DNA of 64,000 bases from assembly GCA_949502025.1 (NCBI GenBank), contig CATBCG010000030.1:1-64000 (forward strand). Direction: 5' to 3'. A model generated the notes under the pieces. That model was given only the letters and a program-made list of their open reading frames with translations, searched no databases and had not been told where the DNA came from. Within the stretch, counting starts at the first letter, position 1, and every line of letters begins with the position of its first letter. The position numbers and the translations under genes are program-made. Positions 17,264 through 26,625 of the stretch are shown piece after piece. Source of the stretch: MGBC131033 sp910585655. GTDB taxonomy: Bacteria > Bacillota > Clostridia > Lachnospirales > Lachnospiraceae.

Positions 17264-17913
17264 CTTGCAAAAACCTCCTTGAATCCTTTGACGTTTTCGG
17301 TAATGTTTCCTTCAAATACTGCCGTCCCGGCTACGAATACATTCGCTCCCGCCTCCATTACAGGCTGAACGGTTTCCAGATTGATTCCTCCGTCTACCTC
17401 AATCCACAACTCAGGTGCCACCTGCTCTGCCATACGGCGTACTTCCCGGATTTTATCCAGCGTAAAAGGCAGAAAGCCCTGTCCGCCAAAGCCTGGATTG
17501 ACGCTCATTACCAGCACCATAGAAAGCTCCGGCAAGATGTATTTTAGCGCTTCCGGTGAGGTGGCAGGGTTAAGCGCTACCCCCGCTTTTCTTCCAAGCT
17601 CCCGGATACGGGCAACCGTCCGGTGCAAATGGCGGCAGCTTTCTGCATGAACCGTCAGAATATCCGCCCCGCAGTTACAAAATTCTTCTAAGTAACGATC
17701 TGGATCCTCTATCATCAGATGGACGTCAAAGACCATCTTACTCTGCGGTCGGAGCGAGCGGATTAACGGCATTCCAAAGGAAATACTTGGTACAAAGCTT
17801 CCGTCCATTACATCCAGATGCAAAAATTCCGCTCCTGCCTCTTCGACCCTTTTTACTTGCTCTCCCAGTCTGGTAAAATCTGCTGCCAAAATCGATGGTG
17901 CCAAATAGTACAT
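17254..17913 (-). CDS. rpe: ribulose-phosphate 3-epimerase
   Basis: 219 residues, the normal size. It interconverts ribulose 5-phosphate and xylulose 5-phosphate in the pentose phosphate pathway. TIM-barrel signatures are visible: APSILAADF at the N-terminus, HLDVMDGSFVPSISFG, DVHLMIEDPDRYL, VNPGFGGQGF and EVDGGIN, including the metal-binding His and Asp residues. It lies 12 bases downstream of rsgA in the same operon. Confidence 0.96.
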   Translation of the reverse strand: MYYLAPSILAADFTRLGEQVKRVEEAGAEFLHLDVMDGSFVPSISFGMPLIRSLRPQSKMVFDVHLMIEDPDRYLEEFCNCGADILTVHAESCRHLHRTVARIRELGRKAGVALNPATSPEALKYILPELSMVLVMSVNPGFGGQGFLPFTLDKIREVRRMAEQVAPELWIEVDGGINLETVQPVMEAGANVFVAGTAVFEGNITENVKGFKEVFARWK

Positions 17914-17925
17914 CCATCATTCCCC

Positions 17926-18852
17926 CTAGTATTTTTTCTGCTGTCCGATTTCTTCATAGAGTAGCCGATAGCTCTGGTAACGACTCCCAGCCACTTCCCC
18001 CTCCGTTACTGCATCCTTTACACCGCATTCCCGCTCTCCGATATGGACGCAGCCTTTAAAGCGGCAATACGGCTCATAGGCGGCAAATTCCGGGAAATAT
18101 TGCCACAATTCTTCTTTTTCTATCCCGGACAGCTCCAAGGAAGCGAACCCTGGAGTATCCATCAGATAGGACTGCCCGCCAAGGGCAAACAGCTCGGAAT
18201 GCCGGGTCGTATGCCGTCCCCGTTTGATTTTCTCACTGACCTGCCCCGTTTCCATCTCTGCTTCCGGCGCCAGCAGATTGGTCAGAGAAGACTTCCCTAC
18301 CCCGGACGGACCGGCTAATACCGTCGTCTTTCCGGAAAACAGGCTGCGCAGCTCCTCTATACCTTCCTGCTTTTTGACACTGATTCCATACACCGGATAG
18401 CCGCAGCTTGTATAGATTCCGGTCAGTTCCTTTAGCTTTGCCGGATCTGCCAGATCACTTTTGTTAAAGCAGACGATTGCCGGAACTTCCTGCCGCTCCA
18501 AATAAACCAAAAACCGATCCAGCAAATGAAGATTTGGCTCCGGCTCGGCAGCAGCAAACAACACTACCGCCTGATCCACATTGGAAACTGCCGGACGTAT
18601 CAAAGACTGTCTGCGCGGCAGCAGCCGTTCAATCGTTCCTTCCCGCTTCGTCTCCTCCAAAACGGTGATTTCCACATCGTCTCCCACAAGTGGCTTTTGC
18701 TTCTGGCTGCGGAATACTCCTCTTGCCTTACAGGCATATACGCTTGACAACATAGAGGAGCCGTCCGGCAAAGCCTGTTCTAAAGGTACAGGTTCCAAAG
18801 GAACATGTACGTAATAAAATCCTGCAATTCCTTTGATAATTTTCCCCCGCAT
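17926..18852 (-). CDS. rsgA: ribosome small subunit-dependent GTPase A
   Basis: 308 residues. RsgA (CpgA/YloQ) checks late 30S ribosome maturation. The order of motifs shows the circularly permuted GTPase of this family: an N-terminal OB-fold, then NKSDLAD (G4), then the P-loop GPSGVGKSSLTN, then DTPGF (G3). The C-terminal zinc site is CRFKGCVHIGERECGV with Cys and His ligands. Its ATG overlaps the prkC stop codon by one base (TGATG), giving translational coupling with the kinase; in B. subtilis PrkC is known to phosphorylate CpgA. Confidence 0.96.
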   Translation of the reverse strand: MRGKIIKGIAGFYYVHVPLEPVPLEQALPDGSSMLSSVYACKARGVFRSQKQKPLVGDDVEITVLEETKREGTIERLLPRRQSLIRPAVSNVDQAVVLFAAAEPEPNLHLLDRFLVYLERQEVPAIVCFNKSDLADPAKLKELTGIYTSCGYPVYGISVKKQEGIEELRSLFSGKTTVLAGPSGVGKSSLTNLLAPEAEMETGQVSEKIKRGRHTTRHSELFALGGQSYLMDTPGFASLELSGIEKEELWQYFPEFAAYEPYCRFKGCVHIGERECGVKDAVTEGEVAGSRYQSYRLLYEEIGQQKKY

Positions 18853-21113
18853 CAGTTTTCCACCTGGATAAATTCTGCATACCAGACTTTACCGTCGTAG
18901 GTTTCGTCCCCTATCTTTACATAGACGATTCCGGAATTGAGGCTTGTTCCTTTGATGTCCTTAATCGTCAACGGAATATTGGCAGCGGAAATATTTCCTT
19001 CCCACAATACGACGCCTTCCTGCCCGGTCTGATCCATACAAATCGTCACATATGCGCTTTCCACGCCATCCGGCAGCGGAAGCTGGTCAATCACTACCGA
19101 ACCAATATAGGAATAAGTCGGTTCTTCCTTTCCAAGACTGACGGAAAAACCAATGGTACTGTTCTCTTCTACGCTCACGCCAATGGAAGTGTCCTGGGTA
19201 ATAACAAGCCCATTTTCTACTTTATCACTGTGGGCATAGGAAACCTTTCCATTTAAGTTGGCATCCTTTAAGAGCTGCAGAGCTTCCGCTTCGGTCTTTC
19301 CTACAAGACTCGGCACTTGTGTCATCACCGTTTTCGGACCCCGGCTCAAAACGATCGTCACCGTATCGCCTTTCCGTACCTCTTCCCCTCTGGCTGGTGA
19401 AGTATAAATAACACGTCCTTCTTCCAAATCATCGCTGTAATCATAATCATGCTTGACTAACAGTTCCGACTTCTGCAGCGCCTCTTCGGCTTCCTCCTGC
19501 GTCCGGTTGTACACATCCGGAACCTTTAGCACCTGCTTTCCGTCGCTGATCACCAGAGTGATTTTCTGGCTTGTATCCACTTGCACTCCTGCCTCCGGCT
19601 GCTGGGAAACTACGGTATCTTTTTCAAAAGTATCGGAAAACTGCCGCTCATAGCTGTAATTGGTCAGCTTGTTCCCTTCTAAAACCGATACGGCGTCCGA
19701 AAACTTCCGCCCCTTTACATCCGGCATCGGGAACTGTTCTAGCTCATCCGGATCTTCCTCTTCGTCCGGATTTTGATTGTCTTCTTCCTCATCCTGTTCC
19801 TTTGGATCATCGGTACTGTTCGGATCATCGGAATGATCCGGATCGTTTGTATTCTGATCTGGATCCTCGGTGCCGTTCGGATCGTTATCATCCGGCTGCT
19901 GACTCTCGTCCGGATTATCCGTTCCTTCAATTCCCGGAGTTTTATTCGTTCCTAAATTTTCATCCGGATTTTTCTTACTGTCAAACAGATGGAAACCTCT
20001 TACAACTAACACAATAATCACGGCAGCCAAAATCACGATCGCTGTAATTCCGCCTGCTAACATGATCTTTTCCATCCGCGGATCCATCTCGTCGCTGTCG
20101 TCTTCTTCTAAAACCTGAGGTCTTCCGCCTCCTGGGCTGCTAAGCAGCTCCTCTTCCTCTGCCCGTTCACTCTCCCCCGAACGATCCGGTGAATACCGTG
20201 CGCTCCGAATTTTACTCATTTCCTCGTCCGAGAGATGAATCGTCGGCGAATCGTTAGATGCTGCGCCAGCCGCCATCTGCACAAATTCCCCGTCCGGATT
20301 GGAGATCGAGCGCTTTAAATCGGCAATCAGCTCCCCGGCGGACAAATACCGCCGTTCCGGTTTTTTCTGCATACATTTCTGCACGATTTTTTCAATACTG
20401 GCTGGAATCGAAGGATCTAACTCCCGCAACGGCGTCGCTTCTTCCTGAATATGCAATAACGCTACGGATACGGTATTGTCCGCCGCAAACGGCATCGATC
20501 CCGAAAGCATTTCATACAACGTCACACCCAAAGAATAGATATCGCTTTTTTCATCGCTGTAGCCGCCTCTGGCTTGCTCCGGCGAAATGTAGTGGACAGA
20601 ACCCATCGCCGCCGTTGTGAGCGTATTCGAGGACGCTGCCCTGGCAATTCCGAAATCTGTCACCTTGATCTTGCCGTCGCGGGAAATAATGATATTCTGC
20701 GGCTTAATATCTCTGTGAATGATATGGTTATTGTGTGCCGCTTCCATGCCCTGTGCAATTTGAATGGCAATTCCTACGGCTTCTTTTATCTCCAGACGTC
20801 CTTTTCGTTCTATGAACTTTTTCAGGGTAATCCCCTCAATCAGCTCCATCACGATATAATAAAGACCGCCGTCCTCTCCTACATCATAGACATTTACAAT
20901 ATTTGGATGAGATAAACCTGCTACTGATTGTGCCTCTCCCCGAAATTTCGTAACAAAATTTTTGTCGCTGCTGTATTCCTGTTTTAAGATCTTAATCGCC
21001 ACAAAACGGCTCAGCCTGCGATCCTGCGCTTTGTAAACATCAGCCATCCCCCCGGAGCCAACCCGACCGACGATCTCATAGCGCTCGCTTATCACCCTGC
21101 CTTCTGCTAACAT
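18852..21113 (-). CDS. prkC: PASTA-domain Ser/Thr protein kinase
   Basis: About 753 residues from the ATG at 21113, which has GGAGG 5 bases upstream; an in-frame ATG at 21125 is possible. The kinase domain (about 10-275) has GRVGSGGMADVYKA, the Lys of VAIKILK, IHRDIKPQNI and VTDFGIA. A single membrane helix lies near 355-380. The linker outside the membrane is unusually long and acidic, built of D, N, P, E and T (about 385-465). Three PASTA repeats follow (MPDVKGRKFSDA, VPDVYNRTQEEA, VPSLVGKTEAEA) and a beta-rich C-terminal extension of ~100 residues. PASTA repeats sense muropeptides or lipid II. It is paired with the phosphatase prpC. Confidence 0.95.
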   Translation of the reverse strand: MLAEGRVISERYEIVGRVGSGGMADVYKAQDRRLSRFVAIKILKQEYSSDKNFVTKFRGEAQSVAGLSHPNIVNVYDVGEDGGLYYIVMELIEGITLKKFIERKGRLEIKEAVGIAIQIAQGMEAAHNNHIIHRDIKPQNIIISRDGKIKVTDFGIARAASSNTLTTAAMGSVHYISPEQARGGYSDEKSDIYSLGVTLYEMLSGSMPFAADNTVSVALLHIQEEATPLRELDPSIPASIEKIVQKCMQKKPERRYLSAGELIADLKRSISNPDGEFVQMAAGAASNDSPTIHLSDEEMSKIRSARYSPDRSGESERAEEEELLSSPGGGRPQVLEEDDSDEMDPRMEKIMLAGGITAIVILAAVIIVLVVRGFHLFDSKKNPDENLGTNKTPGIEGTDNPDESQQPDDNDPNGTEDPDQNTNDPDHSDDPNSTDDPKEQDEEEDNQNPDEEEDPDELEQFPMPDVKGRKFSDAVSVLEGNKLTNYSYERQFSDTFEKDTVVSQQPEAGVQVDTSQKITLVISDGKQVLKVPDVYNRTQEEAEEALQKSELLVKHDYDYSDDLEEGRVIYTSPARGEEVRKGDTVTIVLSRGPKTVMTQVPSLVGKTEAEALQLLKDANLNGKVSYAHSDKVENGLVITQDTSIGVSVEENSTIGFSVSLGKEEPTYSYIGSVVIDQLPLPDGVESAYVTICMDQTGQEGVVLWEGNISAANIPLTIKDIKGTSLNSGIVYVKIGDETYDGKVWYAEFIQVEN

Positions 21114-21126
21114 GCCTACCTCCATT

Positions 21127-21852
21127 CTACGGCTTTATCATGATAACTGTGATGTTATCTCTGCCACCGTTGTCATTCGCCCGCTGTACCAGCTCCCTGG
21201 CTGCCAGCTCCGGATCGTCCTGATAGTCCCTTAAAAGCTCTTCCATCTCCTCATCTTCTACCATGTTGGAAAGACCGTCCGTACACATTAAAATCCGGTC
21301 GTCCTCTCCCACGGTTACTTCAAAAAAATCGGCTATTACTTCTGGATGCCCTCCCAACGCCCGCGTGATGATATTTTTGTTTGGATGATATTTTGCCTCC
21401 ACCCGTCCTAGTTCTCCGTTTCGTACCATCGCTTCTACCAGGGAATGATCCTCTGTAATCTGGCGAAGTCTTCCTTCGCTGTACAAATACAACCGCGAAT
21501 CCCCGACGTTCGCCACATACAGACTTTTTCCAAGCAACGTCGCCGCTACCATAGTCGTACCCATTCCCTTTCGTCTGACATCCTTTTCTGCCTCTTCTCT
21601 TAAACGCGTATTCGCTATTTTGATTGCCTCCTGCAGCACCATCACCGCAGAGGGCAGATGGCTTTCCTCTACAATCTGCCTGATAGTCTCTACACAGAAC
21701 CTAGAGGCATAATCACCGCTCCGGTGACCGCCCATTCCGTCGGCTACCAGGAACAGATTTGGAAGGCTCCCGACTGCGCTTTCCTCGCAAAGAACATAGT
21801 CTTGGTTCTCTTCTCTGCTCTTTCCAGTATCTGTCACAAAATATGCCCTCAT
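21127..21852 (-). CDS. prpC: PP2C-family Ser/Thr phosphatase
   Basis: 241 residues from the ATG at 21852, chosen because of AGGAGG just upstream; the frame is open further back over the end of rlmN, but without a ribosome site. PPM/PP2C signatures: TDTGKSREENQD, FLVADGMGGHRSGDYAS with metal-binding Asp and Gly, VGDSRLYL, TEDHSL, and MCTDGLSN plus GGRDNITV at the end. It removes phosphates placed by PrkC. It is followed 13 bases later by prkC, the standard kinase-phosphatase pair. Confidence 0.95.
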   Translation of the reverse strand: MRAYFVTDTGKSREENQDYVLCEESAVGSLPNLFLVADGMGGHRSGDYASRFCVETIRQIVEESHLPSAVMVLQEAIKIANTRLREEAEKDVRRKGMGTTMVAATLLGKSLYVANVGDSRLYLYSEGRLRQITEDHSLVEAMVRNGELGRVEAKYHPNKNIITRALGGHPEVIADFFEVTVGEDDRILMCTDGLSNMVEDEEMEELLRDYQDDPELAARELVQRANDNGGRDNITVIMIKP

Positions 21853-21896
21853 CCTTGCCTCCTCCTTCCGTCCTTCTGATTGCCTGTCTCTTTGTC

Positions 21897-22946
21897 TTAT
21901 TTGTTCTCTAAACTTGTTTGCTTTATATAATCCCGGCGGAGCTGCCCGCATGCTGCATCGATATCAGAACCCATTTCCCTTCTTATAGTAACATTTATTC
22001 GATTATTTTCAAGTATATTTTTAAAATTCCTGATCTGACTGTCATCCGAATGTCGGTAATTCCGCTCTTTGATTGGATTGACCGGAATCAAATTGATATG
22101 ATATCCCTTCCCGGAAAGCAGCCCGGAAAGCCGTCTGGCTGACTCCAAACTGTCATTTTCTCCGGCAATCAAACTGTATTCAAACGATATCCGGCGTCCG
22201 GTCTTTTTAAAGTACCGATCGCAGGCAGCCAACAATTCTGAAATCCGGTACTGATTTGCCACCGGCATCAGACGCCGCCGCTCCTCGTCCTCAGAAGCAT
22301 GAAGGGAGATCGCCAGAGTAATCTGCAGCCCTTCTTCTGCCAGCCGATCGATCTGTTCGATTAGCCCACAGGTCGAAACCGTGATACTTCTCTGGCTGAT
22401 ATGTAAGCCCTCTTCTGCGGTCAGCAGCCGGATAAACCGAAGCAGGTTGTCATAATTATCTAACGGCTCTCCCGTTCCCATCACGACTACATGAGATACC
22501 CGTTCCCCGGAAGACTGCGAAATACGATAGATCTGATCTAGCATTTCCGATGCCGTCAAATCCCGTACCCGTCCGCCTAACGTCGAGGCGCAGAAACGGC
22601 AGCCCATCCTGCAGCCTACCTGGGAAGAAATACAGACCGAATTTCCATGATGGTACTTCATCCAGACACTTTCTATCACATGCCCGTCCTCCAAACGAAA
22701 CAGATATTTGGCAGTCTGCCCGTCTGCAGAGGTCAGACAGGACACCGGAACCAACGTCCGCAGCGTACTCTTTTCTTCTAACTCCTCCCGCAGGCGCTTT
22801 GGCATGTTATCCATCTGTTCAAAACGCTCTGCCAGCCGTCGATGTATCCAGTCATAAAGCTGACCGCCCCGATAAGCCGGATAACCCAGTTCTTTTATAT
22901 AAAGCGTCAGCTCTTCTTTCGTCATGGATTTGATATCCGCTTTCAT
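21897..22946 (-). CDS. rlmN: dual-specificity 23S rRNA/tRNA adenine C2-methyltransferase
   Basis: 349 residues, normal for RlmN. This radical SAM enzyme methylates A2503 of 23S rRNA and A37 of some tRNAs. The cluster motif is CRMGCRFC, preceded by ISSQVGC, and the SAM-binding GTGEPLDNYD follows. The methyl-carrier Cys (SDIDAACGQL) is near the end and the resolving Cys is in TVSTCGLI. It lies between rsmB and prpC, as in B. subtilis. Confidence 0.96.
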   Translation of the reverse strand: MKADIKSMTKEELTLYIKELGYPAYRGGQLYDWIHRRLAERFEQMDNMPKRLREELEEKSTLRTLVPVSCLTSADGQTAKYLFRLEDGHVIESVWMKYHHGNSVCISSQVGCRMGCRFCASTLGGRVRDLTASEMLDQIYRISQSSGERVSHVVVMGTGEPLDNYDNLLRFIRLLTAEEGLHISQRSITVSTCGLIEQIDRLAEEGLQITLAISLHASEDEERRRLMPVANQYRISELLAACDRYFKKTGRRISFEYSLIAGENDSLESARRLSGLLSGKGYHINLIPVNPIKERNYRHSDDSQIRNFKNILENNRINVTIRREMGSDIDAACGQLRRDYIKQTSLENK

Positions 22947-22985
22947 CTTGATCTGCCCTCCTTCCTAAACGTTTGTAACGCTAAC

Positions 22986-24434
22986 TTATCCATCTGACCG
23001 TCTGCGAAATTTGGCAATAAAGAAGCCGTCTGTCGGATAGATCCCTGGGCAGAGCTGAATATATCCCTTCTGCCCTTCTGCTACAAGCCGCAGCGCGGCT
23101 TCCTTGTCTGCAGCTTTTATAAGCTGCCTTTCGGTAAAAAGCGGCTCTAAGGAGAAATCCTCCCATTCCCGCTCCATCCAGGTAACATTTTCCTCGTTTT
23201 CCTCCGGGCTTATCGTACAGGTACAATAGAGCAGTATTCCGCCTGGCTTTACATACCTTTGCACAACCGACAACATCCGACGCTGTAAAGCAGCCAGTTC
23301 TTTTCTGTCTTCCGGTCGTATCCGGTATTTCAAATCGCGTTTCCTTGCCATTACTCCAAGCCCGGAACAAGGCAGATCGGCCAGAACCAGATCGGCTCTG
23401 CCTTCCCACGCCGGATCAAACACCAAAGCATCCTGACGCTCTACTGTCAGATTCGGACACCCGCATCGTCTGGCATTTTCCCGGATCCAATCCGTCTTCT
23501 GTTCAGAAATATCTCTGGCTGTTACCTGTGCATATTCGCCTGCCATTCCTGCCAACAGCAAACTTTTTCCTCCTGGCGCAGCACAGACATCCAATATCTG
23601 AACATGCTCTGACGGCTGGAAACCGTCTGCCGCTCTGTCCTGCCTTTTTTCTGATATCCCGGCAGCCAGAACAGCCAGCATTGAGCTTTCATCCTGTACC
23701 TGAAAGCGTCCCTCCCGAAAGCTTGGCAGTCCGTTCAGGTAATCATATCCGGAAAGCTCCAACGCCCAGTCCAGAAGCTTTCCAGGTCTTACCTGGACGC
23801 CCTCTTCTTCCAGCCGCTTCCAAAGCTCCTTTGTATCCGTATTCCAGAGGTTGGCATGTACCGTCACCGGGCGTTCGCTAAGCTGAGCTGCCAGCATCCG
23901 CTCTGCCTGCTCCTGCCCAAAGCGTTCCTGCCATTCGGATACAATCCATTCTGGCATCGAATACTTCCACGCCAGATAGGCGACTTTTTCCCTGGCAGGA
24001 TCTGGATAAGGAAGCGTCTCTTTTTCTCTGGCAATCCTTCTTAACACACCGTTGACAAAGCCCTTTAGCGCCGAAAAGCCTCTTTTTTCTGCCAGCTTAA
24101 CCGCCTCATTGCAGGCAGCGGAATCCGGCACCTGATCCATATAGAGGATCTGATAAACTCCTATCCGCAGCAAAGTTCGGATCAGCGGCTTTTGCTTGGC
24201 TACCGGTTTCCCTTTACAGTATACGTTTAACTCCCAGTCAATTTGATATCGGTATTCTAACGTTCCTTCAAATAATCGGGTCAGAAAACTCCTGGAAACT
24301 TTTGGAAGATACTGATATTTCATCAGAGTATCCCGCAGCACCTGATGACTGAGCTTTCCCTCTTCTACGGCTAAGAGCATATCCAGTACAATTTCCCGTT
24401 CGTTAATATGAAACGGCTTTTTCTTAGTCGTCAC
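22986..24434 (-). CDS. rsmB: 16S rRNA (cytosine967-C5)-methyltransferase
   Basis: About 482 residues. I take the GTG at 24434 as start because GGAGG is 8 bases upstream; a TTG at 24449 overlaps that site. Residues ~5-130 are the NusB-like RNA-binding domain. The rest is the Rossmann methyltransferase with VCAAPGGKSLLLAG for SAM, VLADLPCSGLGV (catalytic Cys in PCSG), and YCTCTISPEENE with the second Cys. It overlaps the upstream peptidase gene by 11 bases. Confidence 0.95.
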   Translation of the reverse strand: MTTKKKPFHINEREIVLDMLLAVEEGKLSHQVLRDTLMKYQYLPKVSRSFLTRLFEGTLEYRYQIDWELNVYCKGKPVAKQKPLIRTLLRIGVYQILYMDQVPDSAACNEAVKLAEKRGFSALKGFVNGVLRRIAREKETLPYPDPAREKVAYLAWKYSMPEWIVSEWQERFGQEQAERMLAAQLSERPVTVHANLWNTDTKELWKRLEEEGVQVRPGKLLDWALELSGYDYLNGLPSFREGRFQVQDESSMLAVLAAGISEKRQDRAADGFQPSEHVQILDVCAAPGGKSLLLAGMAGEYAQVTARDISEQKTDWIRENARRCGCPNLTVERQDALVFDPAWEGRADLVLADLPCSGLGVMARKRDLKYRIRPEDRKELAALQRRMLSVVQRYVKPGGILLYCTCTISPEENEENVTWMEREWEDFSLEPLFTERQLIKAADKEAALRLVAEGQKGYIQLCPGIYPTDGFFIAKFRRRSDG

Positions 24435-25125
24435 GGCGGTTTCCTCCAAATAAAATCAAGAGACGCAACAGTTGCAATACCATACCTGCCGCGGCTGCCA
24501 CATACGTCAGAGCGGCGGCACGCAGCACTTTTTTAGTCGAGGAAACCTCGTCATTTCCCAATATTCCATTGTCTTCCAATGCTCTTGCTCCTCTGAAAGA
24601 AGCGTTAAACTCCACCGGAAGCGTTACTAACTGAAAAGCAACTGCCAGGGAAAACATCACAATTCCTATCGTAATCAAGGTCTGTGAATATCCCATCAGA
24701 ACGCCTACTAAAATCACCGGCCAGGACAAGGTTGAACCAATGTTTGCCGCCGGCACCAAAGCGGAGCGCAGAGACAGCGGAGCGTATTTTTTATCATGCT
24801 GAATAGCATGTCCGCATTCATGCGCCGCCACTCCTACCGCCGCTACGGAATTGCTGCCAAACACACTGTCTGATAGCCGCAGTACCTTATTGCGCGGATC
24901 GTAATGATCCGTCAAGTTTCCGCTGATATGCTCAATCCGCACATCATAAATTCCCGCTCCGTGTAAAATCCTCTCTGCTGTCTGAGCCCCGGTCATTCCG
25001 CTTCTGCTTCGTACGGAAGAATAACGGGCATAGACAGATTTTAAATAAGCGGACGCTGCCAGAGAAAGCACCACTCCTGCCAGCACCAACAAATACGTCG
25101 GATCAAAAAAACCATAATACGGCAT
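24424..25125 (-). CDS. membrane zinc metallopeptidase (YugP/Zn_peptidase_2 type)
   Basis: 233 residues. The zinc-binding HEXXH motif is HECGHAIQH near residues 120-128, and membrane segments lie near 10-28, 150-180 and 205-225. The pattern FDPTYLLVLAGVVLSL at the start and LTDHYDPRNKVLRLS before the HEXXH match the YugP-like family. The physiological substrate is not known. It lies between fmt and rsmB, an arrangement common in clostridia; the spacing to fmt is 18 bases. Confidence 0.9.
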   Translation of the reverse strand: MPYYGFFDPTYLLVLAGVVLSLAASAYLKSVYARYSSVRSRSGMTGAQTAERILHGAGIYDVRIEHISGNLTDHYDPRNKVLRLSDSVFGSNSVAAVGVAAHECGHAIQHDKKYAPLSLRSALVPAANIGSTLSWPVILVGVLMGYSQTLITIGIVMFSLAVAFQLVTLPVEFNASFRGARALEDNGILGNDEVSSTKKVLRAAALTYVAAAAGMVLQLLRLLILFGGNRRDD

Positions 25126-25143
25126 AGATATCCCTTCCTTTCT

Positions 25144-26106
25144 CTAGCCTAATTGCTGTCCTTCTTTTAACGAACAGCCCCGCAGGAAATCGCCTGCTTT
25201 CATTCTCTTTTTCCCGGCTAACTGTACTTCTTTTACTAAGAGAGTTCCCTCCTTGCACGCAATGGCAAAACTGTTCTTGTTTACCGAAACCACCGTTCCC
25301 GGCAAGACGTCTCTCTTTTCTTCTCCTTCCGGCTCTGCCACATCCGCTTCCCAGATTTTTAAGGCTTTGCCCTCTAAAAAAGTATATGCAGTTGGCCATG
25401 GGTTTAAACCGCGGATCAGACGTTCTAATTCTACCGCCGAACGGGAAAAATCCAGTTCTCCCATCTCTTTTTTTAACATAGCCGCGTAAGCAGTCGTAGA
25501 TTCTCCCTGTTTTACCGGCTGCAGCGTCCCCTCTTCTATCTGATGAAGCGTCTCTAACAATGCTTCCGCTCCCAGTGTGGCAAGTTTTTCAAAAAGACTT
25601 CCCCCGGTTTCGTCCGGATCCAGTTCCAGCTCCTTTCTTACCAGCATATCACCGGTATCTATCCCTGCATCCATCTGCATCGTCGTAACGCCGCTTGTTT
25701 TTTCCCCGTTGATCACTGCCCATTGGATAGGGGCGGCTCCCCGGTAGCTTGGCAGCAGGGAACCATGGACGTTGATACAGCCGTATTTTGGTATATCCAA
25801 CAATGCCTGCGGCAAAATCTGACCAAAGGCGACTACCACTATTACATCCGGCTGCAAGGTTTTTAATGTCTCTAAAAAACTTTCTGCCCGTACCCGCTTG
25901 GGCTGATATACCGGAATGTCATAGCAAAGCGCCGTCTCCTTAACCGGAGAACAAGCCGGCTTCCCGCTTCTGCCGCGAGGCTTATCCGGCTGCGTAACCA
26001 CGGCAATCACCTCATACCGGCTGTTTCCTGTAGACGGATCCGTCTCTGCCAGCGCCTTTAAACACGGCACCGCAAAATCCGGCGTTCCCATAAATACTAC
26101 TTTCAT
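25144..26106 (-). CDS. fmt: methionyl-tRNA formyltransferase
   Basis: 320 residues. It formylates initiator Met-tRNA using 10-formyl-THF. The start is MKVVFMGTPDFAVP. The catalytic region has INVHGSLLPSYRGAAPIQWA (Asn and His) and MQMDAGIDTGDML with the catalytic Asp. A C-terminal OB-like domain (about 205-320) binds tRNA. The start overlaps the def stop by 4 bases (ATGA), so both are co-translated. Confidence 0.97.
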   Translation of the reverse strand: MKVVFMGTPDFAVPCLKALAETDPSTGNSRYEVIAVVTQPDKPRGRSGKPACSPVKETALCYDIPVYQPKRVRAESFLETLKTLQPDVIVVVAFGQILPQALLDIPKYGCINVHGSLLPSYRGAAPIQWAVINGEKTSGVTTMQMDAGIDTGDMLVRKELELDPDETGGSLFEKLATLGAEALLETLHQIEEGTLQPVKQGESTTAYAAMLKKEMGELDFSRSAVELERLIRGLNPWPTAYTFLEGKALKIWEADVAEPEGEEKRDVLPGTVVSVNKNSFAIACKEGTLLVKEVQLAGKKRMKAGDFLRGCSLKEGQQLG

Positions 26107-26585
26107 TCCTGTTCCTCCGCTTCGTTATCATAAAGCGGGCCTTCTACCTTTTCGACATACAAATGCCCCTCCAGATGATCGATCTCATGCAGGAGCGCCC
26201 GTGCCAACAGCCCTTCCCCTTCTACAAAGATTTCCTCCATTCCCTCGTCTAATGCCTTTACTTTGGCATAATTCGGTCTTGTCACCTGCCCGTTTTTCCC
26301 CGGTACGGAAAGACATCCCTCTCCTCCTGTCTGCTCTCCGGAAGTCTCTAGGATCTCCGGATTGATCAGGATAATCGGTTCGTCTCCTTCCTCGGATACG
26401 TCGATTACGACGATCCGCTTTAAGACTCCGACCTGTGGAGCGGCGAGACCGACTCCGTTCGCCTCGTACATCGTATCTAACATATCTTCTATTAACTCCT
26501 CTAGCTTCGGAGTCATTTCCGTTACAGGCTTTGCTTTTTTGGTTAAAATTTCATCTCCGATGATACGGATTGTTCTTAACGCCAT
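26103..26585 (-). CDS. def: peptide deformylase
   Basis: 160 residues, the short type. It removes the formyl group from new N-terminal methionines. All three motifs are visible: GVGLAAPQVG, EGCLSVPG with the metal Cys, and HEIDHLEGHLY with the HEXXH metal ligands. The acidic tail (YDNEAEEQE) is common in this group. It sits upstream of fmt and 40 bases downstream of priA. Confidence 0.97.
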   Translation of the reverse strand: MALRTIRIIGDEILTKKAKPVTEMTPKLEELIEDMLDTMYEANGVGLAAPQVGVLKRIVVIDVSEEGDEPIILINPEILETSGEQTGGEGCLSVPGKNGQVTRPNYAKVKALDEGMEEIFVEGEGLLARALLHEIDHLEGHLYVEKVEGPLYDNEAEEQE

Positions 26586-26625
26586 TGTTATATCCTCCTT
26601 CTATCTTGTTTTCCAAACGATTTTC

